Below, piece by piece: positions 13,071 through 15,699 of a stretch of DNA of 15,699 nt. The translations under genes and the position numbers were made by a program. Position 1 is the stretch's first letter. Each line of letters begins with the position of its first letter. A model generated the notes under the pieces. It did no database searches, was not told the origin of the DNA, and was given only the letters and a program-made list of their open reading frames with translations. The stretch is taken from assembly GCA_009785655.1 (NCBI GenBank), contig WQVW01000007.1:1-15699 (forward strand), in the 5' to 3' direction. The DNA is from Oscillospiraceae bacterium (GTDB taxonomy: Bacteria; Bacillota; Clostridia; Oscillospirales; Oscillospiraceae).

Positions 13071-14887
13071 GACCTTTTAAAACTCCGGTCGAGGGATGCT
13101 TTGGTGATTTCAAACGAAACCGGCCGCCCATGCGGGCAGAAACGTATCTCACCGGAAACAACCCGCTTGCACAGCACTTCCAGCTCTCGCGGTTCGGAAG
13201 ATTTTCCGGCTTTGATCGCCGCTTTACAGGCAACTGTACGCAGGATATTATCATATTTCGCCGGGGTGGACGATTGTCCCCGCAACAGCTCTGCGCTGAT
13301 TTCAGACAAGGCTGATTCCGCCTCGTCTATATCAATCTCCGCCGGGATTCGCCGCGCGGCGACTGTGCCGTCTCCCAGCTGCTCGACAAGGAAGCCAAAC
13401 TTGTCCAGCAATTCCGCATTTTCCAGCAGTACCGCTGCGTCTTCAAATCCGTGACGGCAGATTACCGGCGTAATAAGGGACTGCGACATTGGCTCGAACT
13501 CCCCGCTTTTTAACGCGTTGAAATGTATCCGCTCATGTGCGGCGTGTTTGTCTATCAGCAGAATGCTGTCCGGCAGTTCAACAAGGACGTATGTACCCAT
13601 CGCTTCCCCAATCACACGGAATGCGGCGGGTTCTGTGATGTCTTGCTTCTGTGTGAACTTTGTCTCATACATTCCGGGTTTTTCGTCATGCACCGGGGCG
13701 TATGCACCACGCTCATGCGCTGACGGCGGCTCAGACTTGAATTCGCTGAATTTGTATGATTTTTTGAACTCGTCAGTCGGCATGGCTTTAAAGCCGCCGC
13801 CTGTTGAAATCGGTAATCGTGTTTGGATCGGTACGTCGTTGACAGACGGTGTGGTCAATGTGTTGATCTGCGGCGCATCATTGTCACCGAGTCTCATGGG
13901 TGTCGGATCCACCGCGCCCTTGGCAGCATAATACACGCCATCGAAAACCTGCTTGTCGGAGACAAATTTGATCTCCAGCTTCGACGGATGGACGTTGACA
14001 TCCACGTCCGCCGGATTGGTGGTTATGTACAGCACACAGGCCGGGTATTTCCCTTGCGGCAAAACGTTCTGATATGCTTGTTCCAGTGCCGCTTGCAGGG
14101 TTTTTGAGCGTATGCTCCGCCCGTTGACAAAGAAGAACTGAAAACTGCGATTCCCCCTGGCATTCAGCGGATTTGACACAAATCCCTGTACCAGAACTGA
14201 TTCGTTTTCAGACTCCGCCTGAGCCAGCCCCTCGGCAAATTCCGCGCCGAACAGACTGTAAACGCAGGAATCTATCCGGTAATCCCCCGGCGTATGGAAC
14301 TCCGTCTTACCGTCCCTGATAAACCGCACCGATACCTCCGGACTCCCCAATGCACAACGGAGTACAGCATTGGAGACGGCGGCGGATTCGGCGCGGTCGG
14401 ATTTCATAAACTTCAGCCTTGCCGGGGTGTTGAAAAACAGGTCGCGGACGATAATCGTCGTCCCCTCCGGGCAGCCAGCGGCAGATTCTTCCGCGATTTC
14501 TCCCGCCTCCAGCGACAGGTTGACGCCCATTTTTTCCCCAGCCACACGGGAGTAAAACTCAATCCGCGACACGGCGGCGATGGCGGCCAGCGCCTCTCCC
14601 CGGAAGCCGAGGGTATTGATCGCGCTCAACCCCTCCGCGTCTTTCAATTTACTTGTGGCGTGGCGCAGGAACGCCAATTTCGCGTCTTCCGGCGCAATCC
14701 CGCAGCCGTTATCGGTCACGCGCATATACGTCATCCCGCCGGAGCTTATCTCCACAGTAATGACGGTCGCGCCGGCGTCTATTGAATTTTCAATCAATTC
14801 TTTTACTACAGAAGCGGGCCGCTCTACAACCTCGCCCGCCGCGATCAGATCAGCGATGTGACCGGGCAGTTCATATATTCTTGGCAA
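13067..14887 (-). CDS. mutL: DNA mismatch repair protein MutL
   Basis: This 606-residue protein links mismatch recognition by MutS to strand incision. The N-terminal GHKL ATPase is complete: LIAAGEVVERPASVVKELIE with NSIDAG, DNGCGI, GFRGEALAAIAAVSR and GTTIIVRDLFFNTPARLKF. The transducer domain follows with VNVHPSKLEIKF. After a linker, the C-terminal dimerisation/endonuclease domain carries DKHAAHE (446-452), ACKAAIKAG and CPHGRP, which are metal-site motifs of nicking MutL proteins. The second glutamate of the consensus DQHAx2Ex4E is N457 here. TTG 14887 is the start: GGAGG lies 6 nt upstream and LPRIYELPGHIADLIAAGEV is the family's usual beginning. The frame is open to 14962 only as an extension. 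mutS is not adjacent in this window. The 3' end overlaps miaA. Confidence 0.97.
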   Translation of the reverse strand: MPRIYELPGHIADLIAAGEVVERPASVVKELIENSIDAGATVITVEISSGGMTYMRVTDNGCGIAPEDAKLAFLRHATSKLKDAEGLSAINTLGFRGEALAAIAAVSRIEFYSRVAGEKMGVNLSLEAGEIAEESAAGCPEGTTIIVRDLFFNTPARLKFMKSDRAESAAVSNAVLRCALGSPEVSVRFIRDGKTEFHTPGDYRIDSCVYSLFGAEFAEGLAQAESENESVLVQGFVSNPLNARGNRSFQFFFVNGRSIRSKTLQAALEQAYQNVLPQGKYPACVLYITTNPADVDVNVHPSKLEIKFVSDKQVFDGVYYAAKGAVDPTPMRLGDNDAPQINTLTTPSVNDVPIQTRLPISTGGGFKAMPTDEFKKSYKFSEFKSEPPSAHERGAYAPVHDEKPGMYETKFTQKQDITEPAAFRVIGEAMGTYVLVELPDSILLIDKHAAHERIHFNALKSGEFEPMSQSLITPVICRHGFEDAAVLLENAELLDKFGFLVEQLGDGTVAARRIPAEIDIDEAESALSEISAELLRGQSSTPAKYDNILRTVACKAAIKAGKSSEPRELEVLCKRVVSGEIRFCPHGRPVSFEITKASLDRSFKRS

Positions 14888-14893
14888 TGTAAT

Positions 14894-14898
14894 CCTCC
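14894..14898 (-). promoter_or_regulatory. Ribosome binding site that decides the mutL TTG start
   Basis: GGAGG on the minus strand is 6 nt upstream of TTG 14887, at the point where conserved MutL sequence begins. Confidence 0.8.
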
Positions 14899-14918
14899 GA
14901 TTGATGTTGCTTACTTCA

Positions 14919-14948
14919 TTTATAGGTGGCACTCTAACCGTCTGTAAC
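14919..14948 (-). promoter_or_regulatory. Weak candidate promoter of mutL
   Basis: On the minus strand TATAAA (14919-14924) lies 18 nt from GTTACA (14943-14948), which matches four of six -35 positions. The -35 overlaps the end of the palindromic element at 14946-15002. This is a weak motif match. Confidence 0.3.
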
Positions 14949-15002
14949 CACCCCATGCACAAAATGCCCGGCTCTGAAGGGGCGGAAGCTGACGGGGTGG
15001 TT
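14946..15002. repeat. 57-bp inverted-repeat element between alr-like gene and mutL
   Basis: AACCACCCC (14946-14954) and GGGGTGGTT (14994-15002) are perfect 9-bp inverted repeats around a GC-rich centre. On the minus strand it reads AACCACCCCGTCAGCTTCCG, similar to dispersed repeats that I associate with intergenic regions of clostridial genomes. It begins 20 bp after the alr-like stop and has no coding capacity. Confidence 0.5.
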
Positions 15003-15022
15003 CTCTGTCTCGCCCTACGGGA

Positions 15023-15699
15023 TTACGTATACAAAATTGGCAGTCCCTTGACATTGACGGGATCCACATCCAGCAACGCAATATCTCCCACGGTGCAATC
15101 GATCTTTGTGACATCCACCACCGTGTGCAGCAGACCCACGTTGCCCAGAACGCGCGCCCTCGCGCCGTTTATTCTCACGAACAGCGACCGGCGGCGGAAT
15201 CTCAGTAGATCCAGCATCCCCCGCTCGCTGATATATCTGTCAACGCCGAAGCCGTGATAATATCCGACTGACAGAATCGCTATTTTCGTCGGTGCTTTGG
15301 TGGTATATCCACGTTCTGACCCGATGGTGTGCCCTTTTGGATACCATCCCACCTCTTCCAGCCCCGCCTCGATATACCCCACTCTGGAAAGCCCCTGAAT
15401 CGGCTTGCCCGGAATTCTGCCGGAAAGCGCGGTGTCCACCCGGACGGCATCCATATGCTCAATATTGTACTTAAACAGCGCCGCCGAGTCACAGGCGTGC
15501 GCCCAGCCGGGTTCTAGCCCCATATCTATCAATCTGTCTAAAACGATGTTGAATTTATCCATCTGCGCAAACGTCAGCTTTTTGCTGCGCCATGAGGCGG
15601 CAAACGTTGTGAACGTGCCAACGACCGATAGGCTTGACATGTATTTGTATATCGCCGCCACCTTGTCAAGCTCCGCCGGTTGGAAGCCATACTGCCCCA
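15023..15699 (-). CDS. Divergent alanine racemase-family protein, C-terminal part (runs off the right edge)
   Basis: The last 224 residues are visible. The frame is open through the right edge (GQYGFQPAELDK precedes the internal GTG at 15661), so this is a truncated view and not a short gene. It has the layout of a fold-type III PLP racemase: GQYGF, corresponding to the Alr GMGRxGF segment; HACDSAALFKY; VRVDTALSGRIPG; and then a C-terminal beta-domain with AILSVGYYHGFGVDR. That last segment retains the Tyr of the VGY motif (the catalytic Tyr of Alr). The usual VGYADG reads VGYYHG, and the usual CMDQ region reads GLLH (GNVGLLHTVVDVT). Substrate and activity are therefore uncertain; it could be alanine racemase, another amino-acid racemase or a non-racemase paralogue. 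The PLP lysine lies outside the window. mutL follows after 135 bp. Confidence 0.75.
   Translation of the reverse strand, partial: GQYGFQPAELDKVAAIYKYMSSLSVVGTFTTFAASWRSKKLTFAQMDKFNIVLDRLIDMGLEPGWAHACDSAALFKYNIEHMDAVRVDTALSGRIPGKPIQGLSRVGYIEAGLEEVGWYPKGHTIGSERGYTTKAPTKIAILSVGYYHGFGVDRYISERGMLDLLRFRRRSLFVRINGARARVLGNVGLLHTVVDVTKIDCTVGDIALLDVDPVNVKGLPILYT

Noticed and set aside
12888..13454. 188-codon plus-strand ORF over miaA/mutL
   Set aside because: It is antisense to firmly identified genes and has no recognisable protein features.
14888..14962. N-terminal extension of MutL to 14962
   Set aside because: GGAGG 6 nt before TTG 14887 and the conserved LPRIYELP start fix the shorter form.
15023..15661. 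Short stand-alone 212-codon gene starting at 15661
   Set aside because: The frame is open to the window edge with Alr-like sequence (GQYGF) upstream, so the GTG at 15661 is internal.

Overview
The window looks like the chromosome of a spore-forming, low-to-mid GC Firmicute of the class Clostridia, possibly Oscillospirales. The reasons are Shine-Dalgarno sites of the AGGAGG type, frequent TTG and GTG starts, a SleB-type spore cortex hydrolase, a DivIVA with a clostridial C-terminal tail, and the run sepF-divIVA-ileS-lspA-rluD. The genus cannot be read from this sequence. No RNA gene, CRISPR array, transposase or integrase was found.

Layout. Bases 1-178 hold the start of a YyaL/DUF255 gene on the minus strand, divergent from nfo (endonuclease IV, plus strand). 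A stem-loop terminator separates nfo from a convergent SleB-like cell wall hydrolase gene. That gene has a well-formed promoter overlapped by a repeated ATTTGTAACCAA motif. An AT-rich gap of about 0.5 kb follows (2122-2549). It carries a 61-bp imperfect palindrome and short period-10 repeats. It ends in a 36-codon leader ORF and a hairpin that runs into the ribosome binding site of a small sigma-70-like gene of the kind usually found in integrative elements.

From 3089 to the right edge every gene is on the minus strand. In transcription order (right to left) they are: a divergent alanine racemase-family gene (partial), mutL, miaA, hfq, an HlyD-like membrane adaptor, yggS, sepF, divIVA, ileS, lspA, rluD and tadA. 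This is a housekeeping block. It covers mismatch repair (MutL), tRNA and rRNA modification (MiaA, TadA, RluD), RNA chaperoning (Hfq), PLP homeostasis (YggS), septum and pole organisation (SepF, DivIVA), isoleucyl-tRNA synthesis (IleS) and lipoprotein maturation (LspA). mutL/miaA overlap by 4 nt and lspA/rluD by 14 nt, which suggests translational coupling.

Three of the intergenic gaps in the block hold different palindromic, MITE/REP-like elements: 14946-15002 upstream of mutL, 10486-10606 upstream of yggS, and 8205-8260 upstream of ileS. Compared with the usual Firmicute order, ylmG and ylmH are missing between sepF and divIVA.

No wholly new multi-gene system is evident. The most interesting items are the leader-ORF/hairpin arrangement before the sigma-like gene, the acidic C-terminal extension on LspA that shares a [FY]DLE motif with the DivIVA tail, the palindromic elements, and an alanine racemase homologue with changed conserved motifs.
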